Below, in pieces: positions 29,955 to 38,893 of a DNA stretch of 64,000 nucleotides (its first letter is position 1; every line of letters starts with the position of its first letter). The translations under genes and the position numbers were made by a program. Origin of the DNA: Pectobacterium carotovorum (GTDB taxonomy: Bacteria; Pseudomonadota; Gammaproteobacteria; Enterobacterales; Enterobacteriaceae). The DNA lies in NCBI GenBank assembly GCA_016415585.1, contig CP066552.1, positions 3,472,001-3,536,000 of the forward strand. Direction: 5' to 3'. Under the pieces are notes generated by a model. That model was not told where the DNA came from, did not search any database, and saw only the letters and a program-made list of their open reading frames with translations.

Positions 29955-32900
29955 TCAGCTAGACGGTTCTGGCTTGCTGACCAGACTCTCCAGCGACGGT
30001 AATGCACCGTTATAGTGTTCCAACGTAATCGACACTGCAACCATTCCGCCTTTATCCGCCGTAAAGTTCCCTGCCGTGCTCACTTCAATCGTCGGTGAAC
30101 CCTGATTATCGGTGATGCGAATATAGCGGCTGATATCGGTGCCTTCCTCCAGTTCGCCCACCAGATCGCTTAAATCAATCCGGTCACCCTCTTTGGCGTT
30201 AAAGTCTTTGATCACATCGTTGCCGATATCGCCAGCCTGCCACTTGAAGGTATCCGCGCCAGCTCCGCCGATGAGCGTATCGCCCCCCGCGCCGCCAATC
30301 AGGATGTCGTCTCCGCTACCGCCGTAGAGCAGGTCATTCCCTGCCCCACCATAGAGGGTGTCATTTCCTCCCTGGCCGAAGAGAATATCATCTCCGTCGC
30401 CGCCATTGAGTATGTCATTCCCTCCCTTCGACGACGACAGATCAAACTCAGCGCTATGTGCCTCAATATAGTTATGCATGTCTTTCGTCGTCGGGACGCC
30501 CGTTTGCATGCCTAACTGCTTGCCGATGTAGTTCTGCAAGGCTGCGATGCCAGTACCATCGGTATTAGGGAACGAGACAACATCGCCGAACAGCACATCA
30601 TCGTTATACGTGCCGGACATCGTGTCATTGCCCGCTGCACCGACACTCAGTCCATACTGTTCAGCGCCTTCTGCCGAATAGCCGATTGCCGTATCGTGGT
30701 TGCCCATTTCTGTCGAGGTCGCCTGCGCCACGACATTCAATTTACCCGCATCGGCTGGCACCTCAAGCGTAATCTTCCCGGCCAGCGTCTGGGCATTGTG
30801 AGCATTTTGAATCAGGTATGAACCATCAGCACCGACGGTATACTTCACGTTATTAATTTGGTCGGTCAGCACCGTTCCCGTCGGGATCCCCGTCAACCGA
30901 ATCCCAGACAGCGTTTCGCTACCGTCACGGTCGGTCAATGCCGCTGAAACATCGAGCGTATAGGTCTGTTTTCCCGCCTGACCGGGTACTTTCTCCACCG
31001 TCGCGCTATTGGTGCCGGGGGTATACGTCGTGCCATCACTGTAGATCACGCCTTCGATATTGTTGCTAACCTGCCGCGTAAACGAACCCGACTTGCCGCT
31101 GCTATCGGTATAGTTGACCTTCAGCCCATCCAGCGTGTTGACTGACGTATTCGCGTTGTTGTTCGTGCTGTAGGTTGCGTTATAGGTGTAGCCCGTTTCC
31201 TTAATAACGAAAATGTAGTCAGAATGCGCATTGCTGCCGTTATTGGTCCGGTTACCGTTGAATGAATCCAGATCGCGGTGATCTTTACGATCGGCCGCCC
31301 AATCACTCTGCCGATAAAAATAGCCGCTGTTAGAGTGCACAACGAAGAGATCGCTGTAACTACCGTCCCCGCTGGTGTTGCCCTGACTGTAATACGCCAC
31401 CTTCCCGTTGCCGACCACCGCAGGCACCGGATCCCCCTCGGTCAACCAGACGCGGACACCGTTACCCACCGCGACGATTTTTCCGTTCTGCACGTCAAAA
31501 CCACCATTCGCGCTTCCCCCATTCACCTTAATGACTTCCGCAGAAGCCGGCGTCGTGGTGCCACTGGTGGTGCTCAGGCTCACGACTGGCGCATCGGCTA
31601 CTGGCGTAATTCCAATGTGCAGCGCAGCTTTATCGCCCGTGTTCCCTGCGCTATCGACAGGCCGATAAGCAATGTCACCCAGCGCTGCGCCTGAGACATT
31701 ACTCGCGGGCGTAAAGCGCAGATCGGTGTTGCCAGCGGTAAAGGTTTGTCCAGCGGTGACCGCTTTCCAACTTCCGCTATCGTTAAAATAGAGCGTGCCA
31801 GCGGCAGCAGGCGGCAAAGACGAAATCACGATGCTTGTGGTATCGCTCGATACACCCAGATCGCTCCAGCCAATGTGCCACGGTGTATCTTCTGTACCCG
31901 ACACTGTGTTGTTGTGTGCAGCTGGCGGCGTAATATCCATGATGGCCTGGCTGTTATCATGCGCCTGATTGCCTGCCGCATCGGTCGCCGTCGCCCCAGC
32001 GGTAATCTTGCCTTCCGCTAACATGCTCAGATCGACATTCGTCTGCCATTTTCCGTTCGTCACGGGCACGTCATGCAGCGTAACCGACTTACCATTCACA
32101 TCGGTAAAGACCAGATCGACCTTCTTCTCATTGCTGGTGCCGCTGACTACGGTATTTTTCGACTCGCTTTGGCTGACATACCCATCGTTACCAGCAAAAT
32201 TCGTAATATCAATTTCTGGGGCAATCGTATCCACACTGTAGGCATGATGAGTATTCGCCGTGGTGGCGTTCCCCGCGTTATCACGCGTGGTCACGGTGGC
32301 ACTCACATCACTATTCGCGGCCAGCACCGATCCCGGAACATTCACGCTCCAGGTTTTACCGTCGGTATTCACCGTCGTCTGGTACGTTTCCGTGCCGACT
32401 TTGATGGTAATCGCGTCACCGGCTTTGACTTCATTGCCAACCTGACCCGTGACCGCAATCGTCTGGCCGGACTCGGTAGCATTAATCACATTATCGGACG
32501 TGACATTATCGACAGAGATCGACGCCGTTGGTGCAACGATGTCTACACCGTAAGTGTGGCTGGTGTTCGCGGTGGTAACATTGCCTGCCGTATCACGGGT
32601 GGTGACACTGGCGGAGACATCGCCGTTGGTCGCTAATACAGATCCCGGAACATTCACGCTCCAGGTTTTGCCATCGGTATTCACCGTCGTCTGGTACGTT
32701 TCCGTGCCGACTTTGATGGTAATCGCGTCACCGGCTTTGACTTCATTGCCAACCTGACCCGTGACCGCAATCGTCTGGCCGGACTCGGTAGCATTAATCA
32801 CATTATCTGACGTGACATTATCGACAGAGATCGACGCCGTTGGTGCAACGATGTCTACACCGTAAGTGTGGCTGGTGTTCGCGGTGGTAACATTGCCTGC

Positions 32901-35900
32901 CGTATCACGGGTGGTGACACTGGCGGAGACATCGCCGTTGGTCGCTAATACAGATCCCGGAACATTCACGCTCCAGGTTTTGCCATCGGTATTCACCGTC
33001 GTCTGGTACGTCTCAGTACCGACTTTCACCGTCACCGCATCGCCCGCTTTCACTTCATTGCCAACCTGACCCGTGACCGCAATCGTCTGGCCGGACTCGG
33101 TAGCATTAATCACATTATCTGACGTGACATTATCGACAGAGATCGACGCCGTTGGTGCAACGATGTCTACACCGTAAGTGTGGCTGGTGTTCGCGGTGGT
33201 GACGTTACCTGCGGTATCACGCGTGGTCACCGTTGCCGAGATATCGCCATTGGCTGCCAGCACAGAACCCGGTACGTTGACACTCCAGGTCTTGCCATCG
33301 GTATTCACCGTCGTCTGGTACGTTTCAGTACCGACTTTCACCGTGATCGCGTCACCGGCTTTCACGTCATTATCGACTTTACCCGTCACCGCAATCGTCT
33401 GGCCGGATTCGCTGGCGTTAATCACGTTATCGCTGGTGACAGCATCGATAGAGATCGACGCCGTTGGTGCAACGATGTCTACACCGTAAGCGTGACTGGT
33501 ATTGGCAGTGGTGACGTTACCTGCGGTATCACGCGTGGTCACCGTTGCCGAGATATCGCCATTGGCTGCCAGCACAGAACCCGGTACGTTGACGCTCCAG
33601 GTCTTGCCGTCGGTATTCACCGTCGTCTGGTACGTCTCGGTACCGACTTTAACGGTGATCGCGTCACCGGCTTTCACGTCATTATCGACTTTACCCGTCA
33701 CCGCAATCGTCTGGCCGGACTCAGCCGCGTTAATCACGTTATCGCTGGTGACATTGTCGACAGAGATCGAAGCGACAGGTGCTACGGTATCCACGCCGTA
33801 AGCGTGACTGGTATTGGCGGTGGTGACGTTGCCTGCCGTATCGCGTGTCGTCACAGTGGCACTCACATCGCCGTTCGCAGCCAGCACAGAACCCGGTACG
33901 TTGACACTCCAGGTCTTGCCATCGGTATTCACCGTCGTCTGGTACGTCTCGGTACCGACTTTAACGGTGATCGCGTCACCGGCTTTCACGTCATTATCGA
34001 CTTTACCCGTCACCGCAATCGTCTGGCCGGACTCAGCCGCGTTAATCACGTTATCGCTGGTGACATTGTCGACAGAGATCGAAGCGACAGGTGCTACGGT
34101 ATCCACGCCGTAAGCGTGACTGGTATTGGCGGTGGTGACGTTGCCTGCCGTATCGCGTGTCGTCACGGTGGCACTCACATCACTATTCGCGGCCAGCACC
34201 GATCCCGGAACATTCACGCTCCAGGTTTTACCGTCGGTATTCACCGTCGTCTGGTACGTTTCCGTGCCGACTTTGATGGTAATCGCGTCACCGGCTTTGA
34301 CTTCATTGCCAACCTGACCCGTGACCGCAATCGTCTGGCCGGACTCGGTAGCATTAATCACATTATCGGACGTGACATTATCGACAGAGATCGACGCCGT
34401 TGGTGCAACGATGTCTACACCGTAAGTGTGGCTGGTGTTCGCGGTGGTGACGTTACCTGCGGTATCACGCGTGGTCACCGTTGCCGAGATATCGCCATTG
34501 GCTGCCAGCACAGAACCCGGTACGTTGACACTCCAGGTCTTGCCATCGGTATTCACCGTCGTCTGGTACGTCTCGGTACCGACTTTAACGGTGATCGCGT
34601 CACCGGCTTTCACGTCATTATCGACTTTACCCGTCACCGCAATCGTCTGGCCGGATTCGCTGGCGTTAATCACGTTATCGCTGGTGACAGCATCGATAGA
34701 GATCGACGCCGTTGGTGCAACGATGTCTACACCGTAAGCGCGACTGGTATTGGCAGTGGTGACATTGCCTGCCGTATCACGGGTGGTGACACTGGCGGAG
34801 ACATCGCCATTGGCTGCCAGCACAGAACCCGGTACGTTGACACTCCAGGTCTTGCCATCGGTATTCACCGTCGTCTGGTACGTCTCGGTACCGACTTTAA
34901 CGGTGATCGCGTCACCGGCTTTCACGTCATTATCGACTTTACCCGTCACCGCAATCGTCTGGCCGGATTCGCTGGCGTTAATCACGTTATCTGACGTGAC
35001 ATTATCGACAGAGATCGACGCCGTTGGTGCAACGATGTCTACACCGTAAGTGTGGCTGGTGTTCGCGGTGGTGACGTTACCTGCGGTATCACGCGTGGTC
35101 ACCGTTGCCGAGATATCGCCATTGGCTGCCAGCACAGAACCCGGTACGTTGACACTCCAGGTCTTGCCATCGGTATTCACCGTCGTCTGGTACGTTTCAG
35201 TACCGACTTTAACGGTGATCGCGTCACCGGCTTTCACGTCATTATCGACTTTACCCGTCACCGCAATCGTCTGGCCGGATTCGCTGGCGTTAATCACGTT
35301 ATCGCTGGTGACAGCATCGATAGAGATCGACGCCGTTGGTGCAACGATGTCTACACCGTAAGTGTGGCTGGTGTTCGCCGTGGTAACATTGCCTGCCGTA
35401 TCACGGGTGGTGACACTGGCGGAGACATCGCCGTTGGTCGCTAATACAGATCCCGGAACATTCACGCTCCAGGTTTTGCCATCGGTATTCACCGTCGTCT
35501 GGTACGTCTCAGTACCGACTTTCACCGTCACCGCATCGCCCGCTTTCACTTCATTGCCGACTTTACCGATCACTGCAATCGTCTGACCCGATTCAGTCGC
35601 ATTAATCACGTTATCGCTGGTGACATTATCGATAGAGATCGACGCCGTTGGTGCAACGATGTCTACACCGTAAGTGTGGCTGGTGTTCGCCGTGGTAACA
35701 TTGCCTGCCGTATCACGGGTGGTGACACTGGCGGAGACATCGCCGTTGGTCGCTAATACAGATCCCGGAACATTCACGCTCCAGGTTTTGCCATCGGTAT
35801 TCACCGTCGTCTGGTACGTCTCGGTACCGACTTTAACGGTGATCGCGTCACCGGCTTTCACGTCATTATCGACTTTACCCGTCACCGCAATCGTCTGGCC

Positions 35901-37079
35901 GGATTCGCTGGCGTTAATCACGTTATCGCTGGTGACAGCATCGATAGAGATCGACGCCGTTGGTGCAACGATGTCTACACCGTAAGCGTGACTGGTATTG
36001 GCAGTGGTGACGTTACCTGCGGTATCACGCGTGGTGACACTGGCGGAGACATCGCCGTTGGTCGCTAATACAGATCCCGGAACATTCACGCTCCAGGTCT
36101 TGCCGTCGGTATTCACCGTCGTCTGGTACGTTTCGGTACCGACTTTCACCGTGATCGCGTCACCGGCTTTCACGTCATTATCGACTTTACCCGTCACCGC
36201 AATCGTCTGGCCGGATTCGGTAGCATTAATCACATTATCTGACGTGACATTGTCAATTGAAATTGAGGCAACAGGAGGCAAGGTATCGACCATTACCGTA
36301 TCACTTCCCCCCGAGCCAGGAATACCCGCCGTATCGGTGTAGCTGCCATCAGGGATGCTGACACGAACCTCGCCCTCAAAATTGGCAGTTGACGTCAGTG
36401 TCGCCGTCCAACGCGTGGGATCGTTAGGATCCTGCACTAAATTGGTTACAGAACCATTTGTTACGGTGATATCACTGAGATCAAAACCAACAGGCGGTTT
36501 TGTGAAAACGAAACTGATTGTGCCATCACTATTAATAACAATGGTGACAGAAGGCGGTGTGGTATCGGTGATATCCGTTGTTGCAACAAGTAACGAGGAT
36601 GAATCTGCTCCATCCAAAACGGATGAGGCTCTGTCAGTAAACGATATGCCAGCAGTCTCGTAACCAATCGGGGCAGTCACGACATCAGCCGTTAAATTCA
36701 GTACTACCGTTGGATTAAAATGCCCACCGCCGCCGTCTCCTGCATCTCCAGCGTCAGCGTTACCTGCGGCAGTGGCCTCTAACACTTGGGTTGGGTCAGC
36801 ACCTTGGGCGATGGCATCCTGTATAGCCGCGATATCACTAGCAACATCCGCACTTTGCTGAGAAGACGCGCTGCTTACATCGCTCCAACGGCTATCGCGC
36901 CCCAGATCCAGCGTTTTGCCATCCGGTAAGGTAATTGAAACTGCGCCGTTAGCACCAGTCACCACTTCTTCACCGCTGTAAACCCGATCACCAGCAACCA
37001 GAAGCCTCTGACTGCCATCAAGCGCGACGATAAAAACTTGCCCAATAACGAATTTAATGACGCCAATCACACCGTTCAA
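29955..37079 (-). CDS. Giant LapA/Bap-type repeats-in-toxin surface adhesin
   Basis: 2374 residues. Residues 1-102 form a Lap retention module (MNGVIGVIKFVIGQVFIVAL) thought to plug the TolC-like pore. The LapG target TAAG is at 103-106. A linker and one divergent Ig-like domain follow to about 265. Then come 13 near-identical 104-residue Ig-like repeats (about 266-1617), one diverged repeat and a cadherin-like segment. A non-repetitive domain (about 1820-2000, rich in Asn/Ser/Tyr/Gly) may be the ligand-binding tip. Near the C-terminus about six RTX nonapeptides (GGNDTLYGG, GGAGNDLLY and similar) precede a type I secretion signal. Secretion is expected through the divergent LapB-LapC-LapE exporter. 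It has no Sec signal. The role is surface attachment or biofilm formation, controlled by LapD/LapG. Confidence 0.94.
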   Translation of the reverse strand: MNGVIGVIKFVIGQVFIVALDGSQRLLVAGDRVYSGEEVVTGANGAVSITLPDGKTLDLGRDSRWSDVSSASSQQSADVASDIAAIQDAIAQGADPTQVLEATAAGNADAGDAGDGGGGHFNPTVVLNLTADVVTAPIGYETAGISFTDRASSVLDGADSSSLLVATTDITDTTPPSVTIVINSDGTISFVFTKPPVGFDLSDITVTNGSVTNLVQDPNDPTRWTATLTSTANFEGEVRVSIPDGSYTDTAGIPGSGGSDTVMVDTLPPVASISIDNVTSDNVINATESGQTIAVTGKVDNDVKAGDAITVKVGTETYQTTVNTDGKTWSVNVPGSVLATNGDVSASVTTRDTAGNVTTANTSHAYGVDIVAPTASISIDAVTSDNVINASESGQTIAVTGKVDNDVKAGDAITVKVGTETYQTTVNTDGKTWSVNVPGSVLATNGDVSASVTTRDTAGNVTTANTSHTYGVDIVAPTASISIDNVTSDNVINATESGQTIAVIGKVGNEVKAGDAVTVKVGTETYQTTVNTDGKTWSVNVPGSVLATNGDVSASVTTRDTAGNVTTANTSHTYGVDIVAPTASISIDAVTSDNVINASESGQTIAVTGKVDNDVKAGDAITVKVGTETYQTTVNTDGKTWSVNVPGSVLAANGDISATVTTRDTAGNVTTANTSHTYGVDIVAPTASISVDNVTSDNVINASESGQTIAVTGKVDNDVKAGDAITVKVGTETYQTTVNTDGKTWSVNVPGSVLAANGDVSASVTTRDTAGNVTTANTSRAYGVDIVAPTASISIDAVTSDNVINASESGQTIAVTGKVDNDVKAGDAITVKVGTETYQTTVNTDGKTWSVNVPGSVLAANGDISATVTTRDTAGNVTTANTSHTYGVDIVAPTASISVDNVTSDNVINATESGQTIAVTGQVGNEVKAGDAITIKVGTETYQTTVNTDGKTWSVNVPGSVLAANSDVSATVTTRDTAGNVTTANTSHAYGVDTVAPVASISVDNVTSDNVINAAESGQTIAVTGKVDNDVKAGDAITVKVGTETYQTTVNTDGKTWSVNVPGSVLAANGDVSATVTTRDTAGNVTTANTSHAYGVDTVAPVASISVDNVTSDNVINAAESGQTIAVTGKVDNDVKAGDAITVKVGTETYQTTVNTDGKTWSVNVPGSVLAANGDISATVTTRDTAGNVTTANTSHAYGVDIVAPTASISIDAVTSDNVINASESGQTIAVTGKVDNDVKAGDAITVKVGTETYQTTVNTDGKTWSVNVPGSVLAANGDISATVTTRDTAGNVTTANTSHTYGVDIVAPTASISVDNVTSDNVINATESGQTIAVTGQVGNEVKAGDAVTVKVGTETYQTTVNTDGKTWSVNVPGSVLATNGDVSASVTTRDTAGNVTTANTSHTYGVDIVAPTASISVDNVTSDNVINATESGQTIAVTGQVGNEVKAGDAITIKVGTETYQTTVNTDGKTWSVNVPGSVLATNGDVSASVTTRDTAGNVTTANTSHTYGVDIVAPTASISVDNVTSDNVINATESGQTIAVTGQVGNEVKAGDAITIKVGTETYQTTVNTDGKTWSVNVPGSVLAANSDVSATVTTRDNAGNATTANTHHAYSVDTIAPEIDITNFAGNDGYVSQSESKNTVVSGTSNEKKVDLVFTDVNGKSVTLHDVPVTNGKWQTNVDLSMLAEGKITAGATATDAAGNQAHDNSQAIMDITPPAAHNNTVSGTEDTPWHIGWSDLGVSSDTTSIVISSLPPAAAGTLYFNDSGSWKAVTAGQTFTAGNTDLRFTPASNVSGAALGDIAYRPVDSAGNTGDKAALHIGITPVADAPVVSLSTTSGTTTPASAEVIKVNGGSANGGFDVQNGKIVAVGNGVRVWLTEGDPVPAVVGNGKVAYYSQGNTSGDGSYSDLFVVHSNSGYFYRQSDWAADRKDHRDLDSFNGNRTNNGSNAHSDYIFVIKETGYTYNATYSTNNNANTSVNTLDGLKVNYTDSSGKSGSFTRQVSNNIEGVIYSDGTTYTPGTNSATVEKVPGQAGKQTYTLDVSAALTDRDGSETLSGIRLTGIPTGTVLTDQINNVKYTVGADGSYLIQNAHNAQTLAGKITLEVPADAGKLNVVAQATSTEMGNHDTAIGYSAEGAEQYGLSVGAAGNDTMSGTYNDDVLFGDVVSFPNTDGTGIAALQNYIGKQLGMQTGVPTTKDMHNYIEAHSAEFDLSSSKGGNDILNGGDGDDILFGQGGNDTLYGGAGNDLLYGGSGDDILIGGAGGDTLIGGAGADTFKWQAGDIGNDVIKDFNAKEGDRIDLSDLVGELEEGTDISRYIRITDNQGSPTIEVSTAGNFTADKGGMVAVSITLEHYNGALPSLESLVSKPEPSS
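32230..36285 (-). repeat. Array of 13 tandem 312-bp coding repeats
   Basis: Each unit encodes 104 residues running from VDxxAPxASIS through SDNVINxxESGQTIAV to TTANTSHxYG. Units differ only at a few linked positions: IDN/IDA/VDN before VTSD; NAT/NAS/NAA; GKVDNDV or GQVGNEV; ATNGDVSAS, AANGDISAT or AANSDVSAT. The same variants recur in different combinations, the mark of recombination between units. Copy number is likely to vary between strains and to be error-prone in assembly. Confidence 0.95.
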
Positions 37080-37461
37080 AATTCTTTCTCCTTGATATCT
37101 TTAATTATTTTTATAATGCGGCGATATTGTGGTTATAGATTTTCACTATCGTCCTGATAAGGTTGATTTGCTGTGTGTCGTCCTGACATTTTACTTAAAA
37201 AAACGTTACGATAGTGCTGTTGGTATGCGTCAAACACTTGACTCAATGAACGATATAATAAAAAATTCAGAATATTCTTTCCAGAACTTTACTCACTTAG
37301 AGTAACCCTTATTTCTTTCGTATTGGGCACCTTAGGAAAAAGAAATTAACATATTGATATAAAAGGAATAAAAAAAATAAATTCGTTAAGCGTTTATATA
37401 ACACTCAAACACTTTAAATAGGAATAATCACAAATAAAGTTTTTGTGAAGGAAAACTGCTG
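37080..37461. promoter_or_regulatory. Divergent AT-rich promoter region of adhesin and exporter
   Basis: 382 bp between the leftward adhesin gene and the rightward TolC-like gene. It is strongly AT-rich with no coding region. Both promoters must lie here, but no clear operator was identified. Confidence 0.5.
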
Positions 37462-38814
37462 ATGATGCGTAGATACTGTTTTACTTTATTACCTTTTATT
37501 ACTGCTTTTTCCACAGCGACGTATGCCGATACGATCCAGGAAGCAATAAAAAACACGCTCTATACCCATCCTGAAGTGAGCGCATCCATTAATAGCCGTT
37601 TTTCTGCCGAACGTGATTTACGAGCAGCAAAAGGCGGATATCTTCCTTCTATCACCCTGAGTGCAGGCGTTGGGCGCGAAGAAACCGACAGCCCCTCAAC
37701 GCGAGCCAGCATTAATAAACGCGTTGAACTCAACCGCAAAGAATCGAGTATCAACCTAAGCCAAACGGTGTTTGATGGCTTCGCCACCTCCAGCGAGGTC
37801 GGCAGACAGCGAGCTACGGTCAATTCACGCGCTTATAAAGTGTTAAATACTAGTGAGGCAACGGCATTAAATGCCGCTCAGGTCTACCTCGATGTACTAC
37901 AGCGTCAGGAATTTGTGCGTCTGGCAGAAGCGAATCTCGCAAGCCATGAGCGTATTTACGATCAAATAAGACTGCGCAGTGAACAGGGCGTTGGGCGACT
38001 AGCAGACTTGGATCAGGCTGAAGCACGTCTTGCACAAGCCCGTAACAATACGCTGACAGAAAAAACCAATCTGGACGATGCAAAAATCAACTACATGAGC
38101 GTGGTGGGTAAAATACCGGAGAATTTGGTGATGCCCAATGCTTCGACAATAAAGCTCCCGGCCTCGTTGGAAGAGGCACAGCGCACCATGCTGGCTAATA
38201 GCCCAGCATTGAAATCCGCAGAATCGGATATTGAAGCCACTCAGCAACAGTATGAGACTTCAAAATCAACATTTTACCCTCGCCTCAATGTTGAACTTTC
38301 TCGCACGATGGATAACAACGTTGACGGAACCCGTGGCCAAAACAACGAGTGGCAAGCGATGCTGCGGATGCGCTACAACCTGTATGAGGGTGGTAGCAGC
38401 AAGGCCAATATGGAATCCAAAGCTTATCAGGTAAAAGAAGCACAGGATGTCCGAAATAATGCCTTGCGCCTGCTGAATGAAGAGCTGAAATTAGCCTGGT
38501 CAGCGTTAAACAATTCGCGTCAACAACTTCCTATTGCTGCCGAATATGCCGACCGCAGTATGAGAGTACGTACCGCCTACCAGAAGCAATTTAGCCTGGG
38601 AGAAAGGACGTTGCTGGACCTACTGGACAGTGAAAACGAGCTGTTCACCGCACAGCGCCGTCTCGCCGAGGTTCGCTTCATCTCCCTGTATACCGAATAC
38701 CGGATCGCATCACGTATGGGGGAGTTGCTAAACTATTTAGCAATCCCTGCACCAGATGCCAGCACCAGCTTGACAAACGTGACTGCTCAGGCAGAGCTGC
38801 CGAGTCTTAATTAA
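37462..38814 (+). CDS. lapE: TolC-family outer-membrane channel of the Lap exporter
   Basis: 450 residues with a signal peptide (cleavage near ATYADTIQEA). It has the internal duplication typical of the OEP family: two TolC repeats, with NLSQTVFDGFATSSEVGRQR in the first half and MRYNLYEGGSSKANMESKAY in the second, each followed by long coiled-coil helices. It forms the outer-membrane duct of the type I system and, in Lap systems, holds the adhesin N-terminus. It is the first gene of lapE-lapB-lapC, directly divergent from the adhesin. Confidence 0.92.
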   Translation: MMRRYCFTLLPFITAFSTATYADTIQEAIKNTLYTHPEVSASINSRFSAERDLRAAKGGYLPSITLSAGVGREETDSPSTRASINKRVELNRKESSINLSQTVFDGFATSSEVGRQRATVNSRAYKVLNTSEATALNAAQVYLDVLQRQEFVRLAEANLASHERIYDQIRLRSEQGVGRLADLDQAEARLAQARNNTLTEKTNLDDAKINYMSVVGKIPENLVMPNASTIKLPASLEEAQRTMLANSPALKSAESDIEATQQQYETSKSTFYPRLNVELSRTMDNNVDGTRGQNNEWQAMLRMRYNLYEGGSSKANMESKAYQVKEAQDVRNNALRLLNEELKLAWSALNNSRQQLPIAAEYADRSMRVRTAYQKQFSLGERTLLDLLDSENELFTAQRRLAEVRFISLYTEYRIASRMGELLNYLAIPAPDASTSLTNVTAQAELPSLN

Positions 38815-38893
38815 TATATTTCATTAGTCAGGCGGCGATAAATTATGCTTTATATGCGAGAGAATTGCGTTGCGTAAGGGAACGTTTAGTTAA

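Noticed and set aside
33180..34994. A 604-codon plus-strand open frame across the adhesin repeats
   Set aside because: It is antisense to the adhesin and merely repeats with the 312-bp unit. One unit free of stops in that frame makes the whole array open. Composition (His/Arg-rich) and lack of a ribosome site argue against a gene.
32230..36285. Regular repeats that might suggest a CRISPR array
   Set aside because: The unit is 312 bp, in-frame coding and without unique spacers; no cas genes are present.
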